Part shown: piece after piece, positions 27,801 to 42,264 of the stretch
Layout: every line of letters begins with the position of its first letter
How positions within the stretch are numbered: position 1 is the first letter of the stretch
Assembly: GCA_023333565.1 (NCBI GenBank)
Contig: JAJKFH010003680.1
Location: 992,001 to 1,056,000 of the forward strand
Length of the DNA stretch: 64,000 nt
From: Puffinus mauretanicus
Lineage: Eukaryota; Chordata; Aves; Procellariiformes; Procellariidae
Reading direction: 5' to 3'
Position numbers and translations under genes: made by a program
Notes under the pieces: generated by a model
What the model saw: the letters and a program-made list of their open reading frames with translations, nothing else
Told to the model about the DNA's origin: nothing
The model's database searches: none

Positions 27801-29251
27801 CCACATACATTTCCAGTACCCCAAATGTTTCTCACAAGCTAATTCAGAGAGGCAAAGAGCAAAAAGACTTGAAAAGTAAGCATCCTCACCATTGTCCCCA
27901 TGGCTTTTGAACAGAGTACCCATTCCTAGAGTATATGTAAATGCAAGCCAGAGGACCATAAGCAGAATAGATCTTCCAATAAATCATTCCCTGGACAAGT
28001 CATTTTGGTACAGGAAAGGGCAAGATAATTAGCTATTTATTAGTTCAAGAATGGAGCAGGTACTCCCATTGCTTGACATTGAGTGCTTCACATGAAATAT
28101 GACCAATACATTTCACACTCTTTGAATATGTGGCCAAGTTGTTCCCAGCACAAAATTTGTTCTGTCTTTACTTGCCAGATTTCCCATTGCCAGGGGGCAT
28201 AAGAGTCTCTGACCAAATACTGGGAGTATTTGACATGCTGCAATAATTTACATTCTCCCATATACATAGGCAAAACCAAACAATCAATCTGGCTGAATGA
28301 CCACCTTTCAAATTCAGGAGCTTTTGTTCCAAAAATACAAAACATACATGCAGTGCATTTATCAGATTCTTATATGACCATTGTACACAGCAGTCTTTGA
28401 ATGTCATTGTGAACAAGAGAAAGTCATTGCTTTGAAGAGGTTAGTATAAGAGCTTTAAGTAAATTAAAATATTAACAGGTCCTCCATTTCCAAGTTGCAT
28501 TAAGAAAAAATTCAGCCTAGTTTACAAAGAGGAATACTGTGCTGAATTCAAACTTGAAGTTGCACGAGCAGCCACAGTAACCCATACCTCCACAGCTACA
28601 TAAACAACCAGTTTGCTTTCTAAATCTGAATGTGTTGCTGCAGTACTGAGGAAAGTCCTGGAGTTAAGAAGACTACAACAACTGACCAACTGTTATGTTT
28701 TGCTAGGTTCACTATTGTCACACTATCACACAGTCTTTCAGTTTCTCATGCCTTTACACATGCAGTACAGCTACGTGTAACTTCTTCAAATTTATACTTT
28801 AAGACTAAAGATTGCTGATAACTCAGTGAAAGAAAAGTAACCACTGAAGAGATGATGAATATCAAATAAATATACTGATAGTATGTGATGACTCTCATTA
28901 ACCTCACATTATGAAGCTCTGTATATTTGATTGACTCTTGAAACATTAATTCAAGACTTTTCTTGACAATAGCTTTGCTTCATACTTATTTTTTCCTAAG
29001 ATGGCTATTTTACCATTCAAGATCTACCAGCATTTTGTGGTAGACAACACAGTATAATATTGCTTGTAGGTTTGTTCTTCTCTTGAAGAGACACAAAAGA
29101 GTCATCCGAAAAACAGAGTTATAGCTGAAAACAGAACTAAATCAGCAATCAAAACAACTTATGCCAGTGGTATTTATTGTCTTTTTCAAAAGCTTGTATT
29201 GATGCCAAGACCAGCAGTTCAGATAAAAATCTTTGTTAGCAAGTCACTTAC

Positions 29252-29319
29252 CATATTTATTGATGATACAGGACCAATGCTGTTGACATAAATGTCAACA
29301 TCAATAACTGTTGGTTTTA
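29252..29319 (-). CDS. GABRG3: GABRG3 coding exon 3: first beta-strand region
   Basis: A small 68-bp exon of GABRG3. On the minus strand the acceptor is TTTTTTCTTCACAG. Two bases complete the split Ile codon from exon 2, then 22 codons read KPTVIDVDIYVN followed by SIGPVSSINM, ending exactly before a GTAAGT donor. The peptide continues RPDIG-I-KPT without a break and matches the conserved beta-1 segment of gamma subunits (IYVNSIGPVS), which helps form the extracellular domain at subunit interfaces. As I recall, 68 bp is the usual length of this exon in the gene family. The next exon, expected to begin EYxIDIFFAQTW, was not found to the left and presumably lies beyond base 1. Confidence 0.95.
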
Positions 29320-32300
29320 CTGTGAAGAAAAAAAAAATTAATATTATTTTGCAGAAAACATCAGTAATCACTTTAAATATTTTCTTCCCCGATAACTATA
29401 AGGTCTACTCTTCAGGTAGAACTACTGAGAAATATGGATTATGTATTTTTCAGGAAGATAAGGTTCTTTTCCTTCTACCCAACAAAAACTGATGTAAATT
29501 ACAGCCTGTACCACTTTATCATCACGATCCCTATTTATATCAATGGCAATTTGTTAAAGAAACTTTCACTGCTAAGCACAGTGGCTCAAAGTCAAAACCT
29601 AAGATGACTGACATGAAACTAGAAATAATGCAGCATAAAACTTTTTCCCATTGCCTCAACACGCAGGTCCTTTAGCATGTTTGTTCCACAACAAAAAATC
29701 TTTCCAGATTTTCTCATCTCATCAGCCCTGAAATCATACTAACTTAGAGTAAAATCACCATGAAATCCACTTAGCTAAACCTACAACTCTTCTCCTTTCA
29801 ATTTAGACTCATTCCCTTCAGCCCACATTGCCTTTGCACTCATTCATCCAAAGGTTTTTGAATTTGATTTGGTTTAGTCAATGCAAGTTTCTCACAAGAT
29901 CTTCCATGTTTTCAGACTTCAGGGACTTAATAGGCCAGGACAAGCTCTGTACTCCTTTCTTTAGCTGAGGCTACTAGGATTTACCTTCCTTTTAGCATCT
30001 TTGGCGTCAGTGTACCCGCTGAACATTATTCAGCTCTTATTGGTGATATAGTCTAACTTTAAAATAATGCCACTCTTACACTGAAAGGCACGTTGGTTTT
30101 TTTACTTATACTGTCCTCGTTCTGACCCCCCAGGGTACACATTAACCTCTAAATTGAGATCTAAATTGGTGTTTTACTTTCTCCAGGGTTAGCCGACCCA
30201 AAACTAAGTAAGTATAAATCCTGTTCTAACCTGCATAGTCAGAATTGATGCAAACTTGGCTCTAGTAGGCCAACAGCTTCTGTTAGACATCTCCCTTTCC
30301 CATAGAGGCACCTTCTTCAAAAATCTCGAGAGCGCAATTCAAACTACTGAAGTTTGGGAACTATGCTGAACTCAGGACTTTTTTTCACCAATCCCCAAGC
30401 CCCCTAGAACAAGGAAAGGCAGGTACATCAGCCACTCAAAACTCAGAGAGCTTTCCTCAGGGAAGCCACTGAGCAGAGAAGTGAGGAACAGTTAAATACC
30501 ACGGTTCTGTGGGAAGCTTCTCTCAGGTGGATAACAGTTAATTTGTCTAAAACTTAAGAAGCCATCCGGCACAAAGCTGAAGATAGACAGGAATCTTCAC
30601 ATGTAAAGATGAATAATTTTTGCCCACATGCCCCAAATTTCAGACTAACAATGAGATGCCAAGGAGTTTTAAAGTACCTGAAAAGTTAGATGATTCTGGA
30701 AAAAATAGGCAGGCTGGCTTGTCATGTAAGACTTTGGTATGCACATATCATTAGGAAGACTAGATCTAATGTTGCAAAAACAAACATTAAAGTGGGTACA
30801 AATAGTGGTTAAAGACGATAACCATTCTCTCTAATTCATTAAGTACCACACACTTCTTTGACTGCATATGGTCAGAACATCCAGGATTATTTAAGGTCAT
30901 GGTTTCAAATTGTCTGAAGTACTGGCTTATAAACTCACATCTTCCCTTCAGGAAAAGAAAATCAGAACTCAGCTGAACAAGCACAACTGATTAATGCAAC
31001 TCTAACTGTACTCAGCTAATAACTAAATAGGAGTCTAGCAGCTTCTGGTAATGAGACTTGCCTTAAAATGCAGTAATAAATGTCATTACATAGGAATTGG
31101 TAATAGCAGGGAACTACAGCTACCTCTTTTACCGAGATAGCATACATGGAATAAAGGGCTCGGATCTTTTTAGGGCTTATGCACATATCTAGCTGGAAGT
31201 TCAACACTAAGGAGTTCTGGTGAACATTAATGGGACCAGACTTAGTGATGTAAATTGGCATGCAATTGAATCTTGGCAGGGTCAGGGACAAAGTTCAGGA
31301 CCAGAACACAGTGCTTGGAATCCATTTTTGTTTAATCATTGCAGTTAAGTATATAAATAGATTATGAGATGATCATTTCTCCTGAATGTGCTGGGCCAAA
31401 TTCTCTTCCAGTGCAAAAAAATGAAGCACTGCTTGTTAATGCTGAAGAGAATTTGGTCTTACTCACAGTAAAGGTCTAATCTTGAAGCAGAAGAAAACTA
31501 AGCAGCAGCCACTTCTTTTGTCAAATTAAATCAGCATCTAGCCTCAGATATGGCCAGTGAAATTCAAATTAAAAATAAAAATAAAAAAAAAATACAGGTA
31601 AGCTATTATATCACTACAACAACAAAAAAGACTGAAAGTTCCTTTGAATGATATTTTGTTTTCCTAGGCAGAGGCAGAAAATACAACTGTAATACGATCG
31701 TATGGTAAATATGTCTTCAGGTTTTGAAAGAAAAGACAGAAGAGTACAGTTCTTGTTGCATGTGGTTTCTCACGGATATAAACAGATATAACCTGGGAGA
31801 ACCATCAGATATAAATCTTAGATTTCTTATCATAGAATTTTAATTCAAAATACCACCCATAATGAGACAAAGATTTTAAGATTACTTCATCCAAAATGCA
31901 TTATGAAAAAGAAAATAACTGAGTCTTAAAGTTATCATGTCTTATTAGAAAGAACTCACCCTCTACCAGTCTTCAAAATAAACTGAGTTTTATGGAAGAC
32001 ATAAATAGTTACATTACCAATTTTTTCAAGGCCTGCTCAGTTTTTCTGTATACTACATGCATTTGTGAACACTCAGTTTATGGACTGATTTAAGCCATGC
32101 ATGGAGTTGCTGAGCTGCAGACGGAGCCTTTTTTTTTGCACTAAGAAAGTCCTCACAGTCTTGTTGATTGAACAACAAAAGTGTTAATACCTCACTAAAA
32201 GTTGGCAGTAAGATTACAAATGGATACACAGCTCCAGTACCATTTTGATATCGGCATCAGCCCAAAATAGTTCTAAAGAGCTGTCAGAAACTTAGAAAAA

Positions 32301-34063
32301 TTATTGGCAGAACCATGCATGTATGACATGCAGAAGAGCAATTAAAGGTTGTCAACAAATGTATCAACCTTCTCAAAGTTCTTTGAAATATTCTTTAATA
32401 TATGGTAGTTAACTTTCCCTAAAAGACAATGTAAGCACATCCACATAACTGCAGTGTTACGCTGCTACACAGTGCTATCTAAGGTTAGCTAACTGCTTAT
32501 CACAATCATTTCATCTTCAAACGTTGGTTTTAATTGAGGAGGGGATTTATCAAGCCAATCAAAATATCTGCAGACAAAACAAAGGTCACGCCAATATTTA
32601 GCTAATAATCCCCATATGATACAAATGCCATGGCTTTGAGACAGAAAGAGTGTTTGTTTATATTCCAGTCAGCCTTGTGATTATCACATTGCAAAGACAC
32701 ATCCAAGTCAAATTTGCCTACAAACTTTAGACAGTTCAAAAGACGCCTAGCCACAGGAGTTGTGAGTTCAACGCTGCCTGCAAACCTCACTTAAGAAGCC
32801 AGATGAACACTTAGCCAGTTAGTGTAAAGCTAGGTCAGGTATGTCTGGACAACAACAAAACACAGAAACAGTTAGCATAATGCCCTGATCACAAATACCC
32901 GTGCAGGCCGACTATAGGATTTGTGTAGTCTTGCTTTATAGACTTACACTGGTGAAATAAACAGTACCTGAGCTTGAATCCCATTAAAATCCATGAAGAC
33001 TTTACTCTTGGACATATGCAGACTGTATGTAAAAAACTCGACTGATAAATCAGGAAAATTTTAAAAGACTTTTGAGGAAATGAACAAAGGGATTGTTATA
33101 CAATTTCACAAGTCATGTAGGGAAAAATTCTGCAATAAGTTTCTGACATTTTATTATGCTTATTTAGTACTTTGAATTATCCTGTCCTTTAAAAATATCT
33201 CTTAATTTTTGATAGATCTCCGCTATTCAGAATTGATGCTTATTTCATGAATGAAACCACTTTGCTTGCTTCCTACAGAAAGCTTCCTCCACATTTGAAG
33301 TCTGTCCAAATAACATTTATGTTTCTGCACAAATCATAAATATTTACAATTATTTCTGAAAGTTTAATGTTTAGAAATATTTTTATTGGAAGCTCATTTA
33401 AACATAAGTAGAATTACCCAAACTCTCATGAATTTTAAAATAAAATTAAAATTAATTTTTGTTGAGAGTTAACCATTCTCACATTTTTCAAGCAACTCCC
33501 AGGTCTAAATTATTCTGGTTTTACCCAAAACAGTGGTGGTAAAAATATTATGGATCAATATACACGTATTCATATAAGCAAAGCAATTAGCACTAAATTT
33601 TTAGAAAGCACACAACCACATAACAAACACAATATGAGCTCTGTTCCAGAAATACACCGGCACTTAAACTCTGCCTAAGTTCCACAAGACTTCTGAAGGC
33701 AAAAGACTAACAAGATTGGCTCTACGGTAATGAGATATTTTTTTAAATTACTCTATAATGATATTTTACATTATCTCATTAGCACATAAATTGCTATTTT
33801 TAAATTGGGATAAAGCTGTAATAAATCATTACACAGTCATGGGTAACCATGTTAGTAGTGATTATAGTGTTAATGTTTACTTTGTGTTAGTAATGATGAC
33901 TATTAGTATTTTCCTACATGACCTTATAGGCCACATCTAATTACCTGTTTGTTCCTGTAAAACAAACTGCTATGCTAACAAGTCACTTCTCAGGGGTAAT
34001 TGTGGTCAGCTAAAACTTCTATATTTTAGGACAAATTACCACATTTGAAGAAAGACATAGTAA

Positions 34064-34220
34064 CAGGAAGTGTTGAGTCACCATCCTGGAGGTATTTAAA
34101 GGACGTGTAGATGTGGCACTTAGGTGGTGGAATTGGCAGTGTTAGGTTTACAGTTGGACTCAATGATCTTAAAGGTCTTTTCCAACCTAAGTTATTCTAT
34201 GATTCTATTCTATGATTCTA
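34064..34220 (+). mobile_element. CR1 LINE 3'-end fragment
   Basis: A short, severely 5'-truncated CR1 containing only the very end of ORF2 and the 3' UTR. It reads GAGTCACCATCCTGGAGGTA, continues through a GGACTCAATGATCTTAAAGG segment and TTTTCCAACCTAAGTTATTC, and ends in the octamer tail. The tail has ATTCTATG units in tandem (about 34193-34219). It lies in intron 2, antisense to GABRG3. Confidence 0.92.
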
Positions 34221-37200
34221 CAAAGGTATCAGTAAGGAAAATAAAATTCTTCCTGCACAGGAAAGAATGAACAGATAGACGTCAAAGCTCTTCACTTAGT
34301 ACAGCCTGAGAAACTCTGACAGAACTGTCATCCCTATGTTTTTAGGATCAAACTACCGAAACGGGACTGCAAATGAAAATCAAAAGATAATGAAAAATTG
34401 GGTGCAGACTTGAAATAAAGTTTGGATGACAGCGATATCAGGATGAGAACACAGTCTTCTGAACAGGATATTTTATTCACATGCTAGGCTTTGTTGCCAT
34501 TCTGTCCAGGAGTGTGAATGACAGCATGCACATAAACGGACTCCTCGATTAACTACAAATCACTTTTATTTTTCATATCCCACCATCACCATCAATCAAT
34601 CTTCAGCACTTTTATCTTTCATTTACCTTTCCCTAAAGCACAAGCTGTAATTTTCCCAGTATTATGTTGTTTGGGAATGAAAACTGTAGATCTTAATGGT
34701 TAGGCTGGTTTTACAATCAATCCCTAAAGTTTCCATTCTTGTTTTACTTATATGCATAGGAGGGGGGAGTTCCTTATTGTTCATAAGACTGAACAATAAC
34801 AGAATTTGATCTTGAAAAGTCTAGCAAGCTAGCAACCAAGGTCTGGATGAACAATAGCAGTCATAAGAAAACGACACAATTGCAAAAAAGAGCAACAATA
34901 TTTTAAAATAATACGTGCAGAAAGTTTTCCTTGTTTAAAGATGACAGAATAATTTATTAGTTTGTGCCACAACCTCAAAAAGGCAACTGTAGCACTGTAC
35001 ATCTGCCCAATTTACAAATACTTGCTCAGAATCCTCTTTAGTAAAAAAAAAAAAAGACTTCTAAATACACTTCTGCACTTGGAAGAGCCAGCATAGTCTA
35101 GGTAATCACAGAAGGGAGGAGAGAGAAGAAAGGGATTTTCTTATGTAATTCATATCTCAGACTTTTCCTGACTCTTACCTAAATTTCAATCCATGGCATC
35201 CCAAAAGTCTGTATGCTATACTCCCAACCTCCTCTCAAATTTCTTAGGTGAAGTTATGGAAAAGAAAGAGAAAATAAGAACTGGCAGCTCCTACATATAG
35301 TTTTGGATCTGACAGTTTAGATGAAGAATTTGGCAAACTGTCAACCAAACTTTCCTTCCTACAATGCCATTCAAGAAAAATATGCAGTCTGAGTTTGTAT
35401 CAAGTCATTTCAGCAAGTAATCACTGTCAGGAAATAAAACTCTAAATAAGAGTTATCATCTGTGTAAATGAACTATTTACATTCACAAAGAGAAGGTTGT
35501 ATTATAAGGGACTTTGCTGTTAAGTACTCAGGTAAAAGGCCTCTCTCTCCAAAACACAACCAGTACATCTTTGTCAACCCAACAATCTACGTGCAAGACA
35601 TAAACATTGCAAAGATACAAGTGGCTCATTAGAAATGAGACAAAAGAGCAGTTTTATCTGCAAAGAACTGTATTACTTGGGTTAAATTATGAGATTAGTT
35701 TCAGAAAAACAAAGTGTTTGAATACTGAAATATTTCTATATATTGAAGTACTGTAAGCTTCAAATTAAAGTGTTGCTTTCCAGCATTTCATTTAAATTAG
35801 ATGTTCTAAAAAAACGAAACAAAAAAGAAAAAAAAAAATCTGTAAAATAATTGAAAAAATAAACACACTTTTTTTTTTTAAGCAGAAACATTAAATGTTT
35901 CTGCAGGGTTGCTGCATTGGAATAAAATTTCTCTACATATTCTTTTAGTATGACACATTAAGAGTTGTAACGGAGAGAAAGATGAGTAAAAAGTAGGGTG
36001 TTTCCCCTGACAGTTGAGAAGCTGTGAACCAAACCAGTCAGAAACCAAAGTCAGAAATTCCCCTTTACTCAGCTCCATGGTAAGCGATTAGAGAAGCAGA
36101 ATGTAGGCATGAAAAAACTCACTGTCAACAACCTATCCTGATCGGAAATGTTCCTATGCTAGATTTTGAAAGAGCCTATGTTTGATGCACTATACTGGCA
36201 CCAGACAAGGATTAGGTGCAACCAACCTATTTATTTATGTCATGTTTTAAAACTCAAACATGGATCACAGTTTTCAAAATCTAAAACTTAGGCTTTGGAG
36301 TGGCCAGAGATTAGTTTATCCCACACTTATTAGCCTTGCTATTAATATTCTAGAAATGTTCATGGCAAAGTCTGCAGAAGAAAGCATCAATTATTGAACA
36401 TACTAGAGAATTAGAACTCCTGCAGACAAACATAATGCATGGGAGATAACTGGCGCTAAAATAGTCTTCATATTCACTGTCTTACTTATGGAAATGGACA
36501 GTTAATGGATTTCCAGTTTGGTGGCTGAATCAGAACAAAAGTTTTCTGAAATAAAGACAATCCATTTTCCTTTCCCAAAAAAAGAAAAAGGGAAGTATCA
36601 ATGAGAAAAATTAAAACATTTCTGATTTTTTTCTTTGATCTTCTTCAGCTCCTGAGCTCTCATTATATTCAGCCCTGTTTCCTAGCTGAGTCTTAGCCAT
36701 AGCACTCCACATCCTCACCAATGGGTTATTCAAGTTTCTTCTTCCTAAGTTAGACCAAACTCCACAATCTTCTGCAGTGGCCAAGACTACAAAAGTTGGA
36801 TCCAGGACTATGGCTTTCCCCTCCTGAGTGCTGCCGTAATACAAACAGATGTTACTCCCTCTCTCCTTCCCATTATGTAGTACTTTTGCACACTGGTTAG
36901 CTCCCCAGGTACAACTGTCTGTAATCAATCCCTAAGTGGCAACTGTCTCTCTCACTACTTCCTGCTATAAGATGTCTGACATTGTCTCTCGTAGGCTAGC
37001 ACAAAAACAAGACTTAGAGCAGGAAGTAGTAATTTGACCTTGCATGACAGTTTACAGCTTTCTCTGCACTATGATCTGGGAAATATTTTGATCTGTGAGG
37101 CAATAAGCAACCCTCTGTCACCACATATGGGGAAACCTTGCTGGAGCTAATTTAAAGAGTATCAGGTGTGGTAATCAGCAGCTAGCAAAAATAACTTAAC

Positions 37201-37739
37201 AGCCACAGTGGTAACAGCCTGTGGTGCACTTCAGGGTTCATTTCTGTGTGGCCTGCTAGAAGGGGCAGGTCAGACAGAAGAAAGGTTGTGATACAGCTTC
37301 AGAACTCAAGGTTTTCATTAGGATTGTGCTTGAAAATGCACATCTCCTTTAAAAAGAAACAGAATAAAAGTTGTGCCCACTCACCCAACAGATCTGCTCC
37401 TTGCATACACTGAGAAACTGCTTAAATTAGTTACAGAGAGAACTTTTAACTGCTTAAAAAGAGAATTGCTGTTAAACCCTGCCAAGCCACTACGGTAAAG
37501 CACGTCAGACAGAACTTACTCTTCTGTGTTTGCCGACACAAATGAGCCCACCTGTTTCTACCAGCTACACTTGTGCGAACGTACTCAAGGCACTGAGATT
37601 TGCACAGCTGTTTGTGAGACTGCTCTCATGTTCAGAAATTTGCCTAACAGTTATAAAGACGCTTGAGGAGCAAAGAAAAACAGCTGGACTCTCAAGACAG
37701 CTAGAACTGTCAGAGTCAGAAGGTATATAGGCATTGAAT

Positions 37740-37805
37740 TAGGGGTGTATGTATGTGTACATATACATCTATATACACACATATATACCTATATGCATAT
37801 ACACT
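37740..37805. repeat. Degenerate TA/CA microsatellite
   Basis: Alternating purine-pyrimidine sequence built from GTATGTATGTGTACATATAC-like and TATACACACATATATACC-like stretches. No pure unit is longer than a few copies. It lies in GABRG3 intron 2. Confidence 0.75.
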
Positions 37806-40160
37806 TTCATACTTCAGAGTGAACTTATTTGGGCTTATAAATACACAATAAATACAGGGGACCACTAGAGGCTGTACAAATATCTAGAGGACCCAAGAGT
37901 AATCTTGTTACTGCAGTATAATCAAAAAGGAGGGAAAAGCAGGCATTAGTGGTGAAAGCACCTCAGAACACAAGCTGATGAAGCTTTCTTCAACATGTGC
38001 GTTCATAGCCTTCCCTAATATAGTGATACATATGAGAAACAGAGGATGCAAACATGCAATACAAATTATCCTACTACTTCTTCCTACCCTTTCAGTGAAT
38101 AATATCAGTAAAATCAGTATTATTCATGCTTGTTCTGTCTCTCCCATAATGCTCTTGCTTCAAGTCTGATTTGATGTCAGCTTGACTTTTTTTTTAATAA
38201 AGTAAGAAGGCAGGCAGCTTAGAAACCAAGTGATAGAAAGTATAGGAAAAATAAATGAATATGATAAACTACCACATTTATACAAGTCTTCTATTGCATT
38301 AAAAATGGAATTCAGACTTTTCAGTTCTGGCTGACCATTATGAGAAGTATCTGACTTACTGTCAGCTAAGTAACTTGGAGACACAGGAAGTTCTGTCTTG
38401 TAACTCTCTATTCCTTGATTTGGCTTTTTATCTTATTTTAACTTAATTTCTAATACTCATGATCACACTCTACTTTCAATTTCCGTGGATAGTTTGAGTA
38501 CATTAGAGTGTAGTCCCTTCTAGTTGGCTTTTCTCTTACCAGCATTATTTTGCTCCAGCCTCTGAACTAGAAATTAACTGAAAGTATTAAACTTTCCCTG
38601 GCAGAGTATAAATAACTGCAAAGAGCATTGGTACAGCCTGAAATGCAGAGGAAATAACTTCTATGGGTTTTTTCTATGATTTTTTAGGCATTTTTTAAAA
38701 ATGCTGGAACAGAAATTTATCACTTTCCTAATACCATTTGCTCACATTAGGAACACCATGGGGAAAGGTAATGGGCAGCAGTTATGTCTGTTTGTACCTA
38801 ATAAGTGTGTGTAGCTCCTTATTCTAGTCCTGTTGTGTTCTGGGGAAGGTATTTCAGGAGCTGGGGAAAAGGGCAGGTAATCACAGGAAGGCTGGAGAGC
38901 ACCTGGTCAGACTTCAGGATGTGTGTTTTAGAATATCCTCTGCAACTAAATTACAGTGCCAAGGTAACTGACTGCTTGTTAGAGATGCTCAGGTAATGGT
39001 TTTGTTCTCTAAAAATTACTGGTGAAAGAAAATGTTTTCTTTCACTATAGCAGGTTGAGATAAAGAGGGAGCTTGGAGTTTAGCTCAGTTTATGAACTGA
39101 TCTTAACAATACTATTGCCTTGTCGTCACTGAAATTTTGGCCCACAGTAGTTATTGCTTCTTAATGAACAAGAGGCAAACAGATCTTTCTTTGAGGTAAG
39201 CAAACCAGCTACCAAAAGGCAACTCTTAAGACTTAATGCTCTTCATGCTCCAGATGAGTACTGCAGCTCTAAGCCTGGTCTAGGGTGAGATTTTTTTCCT
39301 CCTGCTACTAATGTCACATTTCAGAAACCTCTCACATACTAACTTTTTTGGTGGGTAAGATGACTTTCACAATGAAAAGAAAAGATAGCATATTATCTTC
39401 CACATGTAAAGCTCACTCAGGGAATGTGATTGGCAAAACTTTCACTTTGGAAGAATACACTGTTACAAACTTTCTGTCTGTTTAAAGCAACATCATTCCA
39501 TATGAAAATAAGCATGAAACAATGTAGGGTAATAAAGGTAGCTTTTATTTTCCAGGACTCCATTGTGGACTAAGCTGTCCATTAAGGAAGGTGAGAGGGG
39601 AGGTTTCATTGAAGTAAACTGACTTTGAAGGAAATGTGTTTTGTCATGTGCTAATTAATTTACCTGTCGTTTCTTTCATTGTGTTTTTTTTAAATGTAAC
39701 AAATTTTAAATCAGTTAATCAAAAACAGAGCAATGGCAAAAACCTGGTTTATTAAGAGAACCTAAGTAAGACTGAGATTTTTCTAGCTGTAATTATCATC
39801 ATTCTACTCTGTGGCCTGTTGGTTTGCCTATTATTTCTGTTCTCATTTTATTAATAAAGAGGAAGTAAAATTTCAGGGCCAGAACTTAGTCCTACTAAAT
39901 GTCAGGACTTAAGCCAGTGTGACATGGGGGAAAAAAAATCACTCTACCTGCCTATGGAAGAGATTTTAAGGCCTTCATAGTGCAGAACGGGTTTACTTGT
40001 TATCTGGGACTGGTGCCTTTTATACCATGCAACAGACCCATGATTCTCAGCCCTATAATTGTAGCTGGTAAAAAGTGGGTTGAAAAGATGCTTTGTCTCC
40101 ATAAAACACTTTTCTGTTTCATCTAATCAGTACACCAGTATAAGCTGTTCAGTGTGAGGT

Positions 40161-40194
40161 GCTTTCTTTTCTTTCTTTTTCTTTTTCTTTTTTC
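40161..40194 (+). repeat. T-rich (CTTTn) pyrimidine tract
   Basis: About 34 bases made only of C and T after the first base, in CTTTCTTTTCTTTC-like units. It lies in GABRG3 intron 2. It could be the eroded A-rich tail of an insertion on the other strand, but no element body is recognised beside it. Confidence 0.7.
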
Positions 40195-42264
40195 AATTCC
40201 AAAAGGCGTGTAAGTTCTGTGGTATAATGGAAAACTGCCAGATGCCACCATTAAAATGAAAACCCTCACAAGCTGTGATAGTTATGCAGACAAGAATTCT
40301 GCCAAGTGTGTGACCACGGGGGATGCAGTCAGACATTCCCCTGCTGGTAGAACACTGCTTTGTTTCCAAAGACCAAAGGCTCCTTTTAGCTAGACGTGTC
40401 CTGTTGAGGTGTCAGGTTGCTGATAGCCTTCACAGGGCAACTATTCTGCTTAATACTTAGGTTGTTCAACCCACTCTTTCAAAGTCCTGGCTTGGAACCT
40501 TTCAGGTGATGCCTGTACTGCTGAGTGTAGATTGAGCATATGACTTGACCGACAGTCATTTACATGAAAGCCTAGGCCAAGCAAAGGCCAGCGTAAGATA
40601 AAAAAGAAAGGAAAGAGCAAGTCCTGCCCTCGCATCTTAGCATTGACCTACACGCTCTTTACAGTGGTTTAGATGGGCTGGATGGGAGAGGAGGAAGGAG
40701 AGTGGGTGAACGTCTGTTCACAGGAGTTCATTCATGGATGGATATACTCCTGACCTGGAGGTGACGTGATTACTGAAGTATTCAGTGCCCATAATATGGC
40801 AAGTGGGCACTCAGAATATGCCTGTACAGTGCCAGGTAGTACCTGGACATACCTGAGCTAGCCGAAACATCAGCTGCCCTGGGAAGGATGAAAGACCACA
40901 GTAAAGTCACTGCCTGGGCCAGCATGCACTTCAATACCTTCTATTTGCCACAGTCTTCTCCTTCTCCTCATGGCTTTTGGCTTGCAAAAGTGTATTCCAA
41001 AGTGATCTAAAAATTGCAATCCTAACCCTTGAAAGTGCAAAGAGGTCAGTATTTTCCTAGGCTCTTCTGACTTCATTCAGAGAGAAGATCGTTTCTTCAG
41101 GAGCATTGCTAAAGTTATCCACCGTTAGAAATAGTGGCTTTGCAATAAAGGATTGGAAAACTGAGTGAAGAGTGATGTGGCATGAAACGGTGAGCATCCC
41201 CTGTCCTGCGGGACAGCTGATTCGCTTACAGGCAGCACTGCACAAATGTAGTGGCCCTAATAAGTAGCTGACTGCATGTTAGTCCTGCATTTAACCCTCA
41301 GCGTCTTTTAGTGGCTGCACTTCTGCTTGATTCTGACAATTACTTCTCTCTTCCTCCACTGGTTTATTCCATGTTTTCTATAAATTTCAAAACATGCATT
41401 TTCTTATTGTATGCTCTATGTCACCTGGTCCACTAGTGTTTTTCCTAGTGCTTTAACTGATATGTATTAATGGATTTGTATTAATACTGGGGCCTTCAGG
41501 GCAGGAACACAGTTCAGTTGTCAAGACAAGTCAACCATCTAGTTTGGAGGATAACCTTCTCCCAGATGGAAAGGAAGATGTGCTGGTGTGTGAGGAACCG
41601 GCGGGCAATTCAGGGAAGTTAGATATAATGCCTGATTCTCTAACATTCCCGTCGTGTCCTCCTTGACAAATGCAGCAGCTCCTCAGCTTCAAAAGGGCAA
41701 TGTTATTTATCTGCATCAAAGGTAGGAGAGGAGGGAAGAGGGACCAGAGAAGGAAGCAGAGGTGAACTAACTTCTCTAGGGTCTGAACAACACTCAGCTC
41801 AAGTTCTGAAATAGCCAGATTCCTATCAAAGAGAAAAATGGCCTCAGACTGAGATGCTTGACAGAAATAGATAGATGTATTGAGAACTGTAAAATCTCTG
41901 TTTGGTACGATATATGAGGAGCTGTGTAAATTTAACTCCTTTCTCTAAAATAGGATTTATGAAAGTTTGTGGAGAGACAAAAGGAATTATTTTGGTAACA
42001 ATGATTTTCCAGTGTTGTAAGATATGCCTGACCTCTACTGATTTTATGGCAACTGACACAGGGACTTTGAATGATTACTTTGCCCCACATAGGCATAACA
42101 TAATTTACTCTGCCTGAAGTCAGTGATCTGAGGACATGGCGTACAAAGTAAAATAAAGAATTTGTCTGAGAATGTCTTCCAGATGTTGATATGGGTGGGG
42201 AAATGCATTAAAGCACTTCTCCATCAGATATTAAAGATCAGCTAAATCCAGTATGACAAACTAA

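Larger units (their letters stand above)
1..29251 (-). other. GABRG3: GABRG3 intron 3, partial (runs off the left edge)
   Basis: This starts at the GTAAGT donor after exon 3 and runs off the window without a recognisable exon 4. I looked on the minus strand for the conserved gamma motifs FFAQTW, IWIPDT and HWITTPN and found none, so at least 29 kb of intron 3 is present. A very large intron here fits what I know of this gene in other amniotes. The contents are AT-rich sequence, two internal CR1 copies in plus orientation (7803-8921 and 20698-21813), a short diverged CR1 tail in reverse (12058-12105), poly-A/T runs such as the T-rich run near 17057-17081, and a long unexplained open frame at 6114-6740. 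Confidence 0.75.

Noticed and set aside
28088..28416. Two overlapping minus-strand open frames just left of GABRG3 exon 3, checked as possible exon 4
   Set aside because: They lack the conserved gamma motifs (FFAQTW, IWIPDT, HWITTP) and appropriate splice sites.
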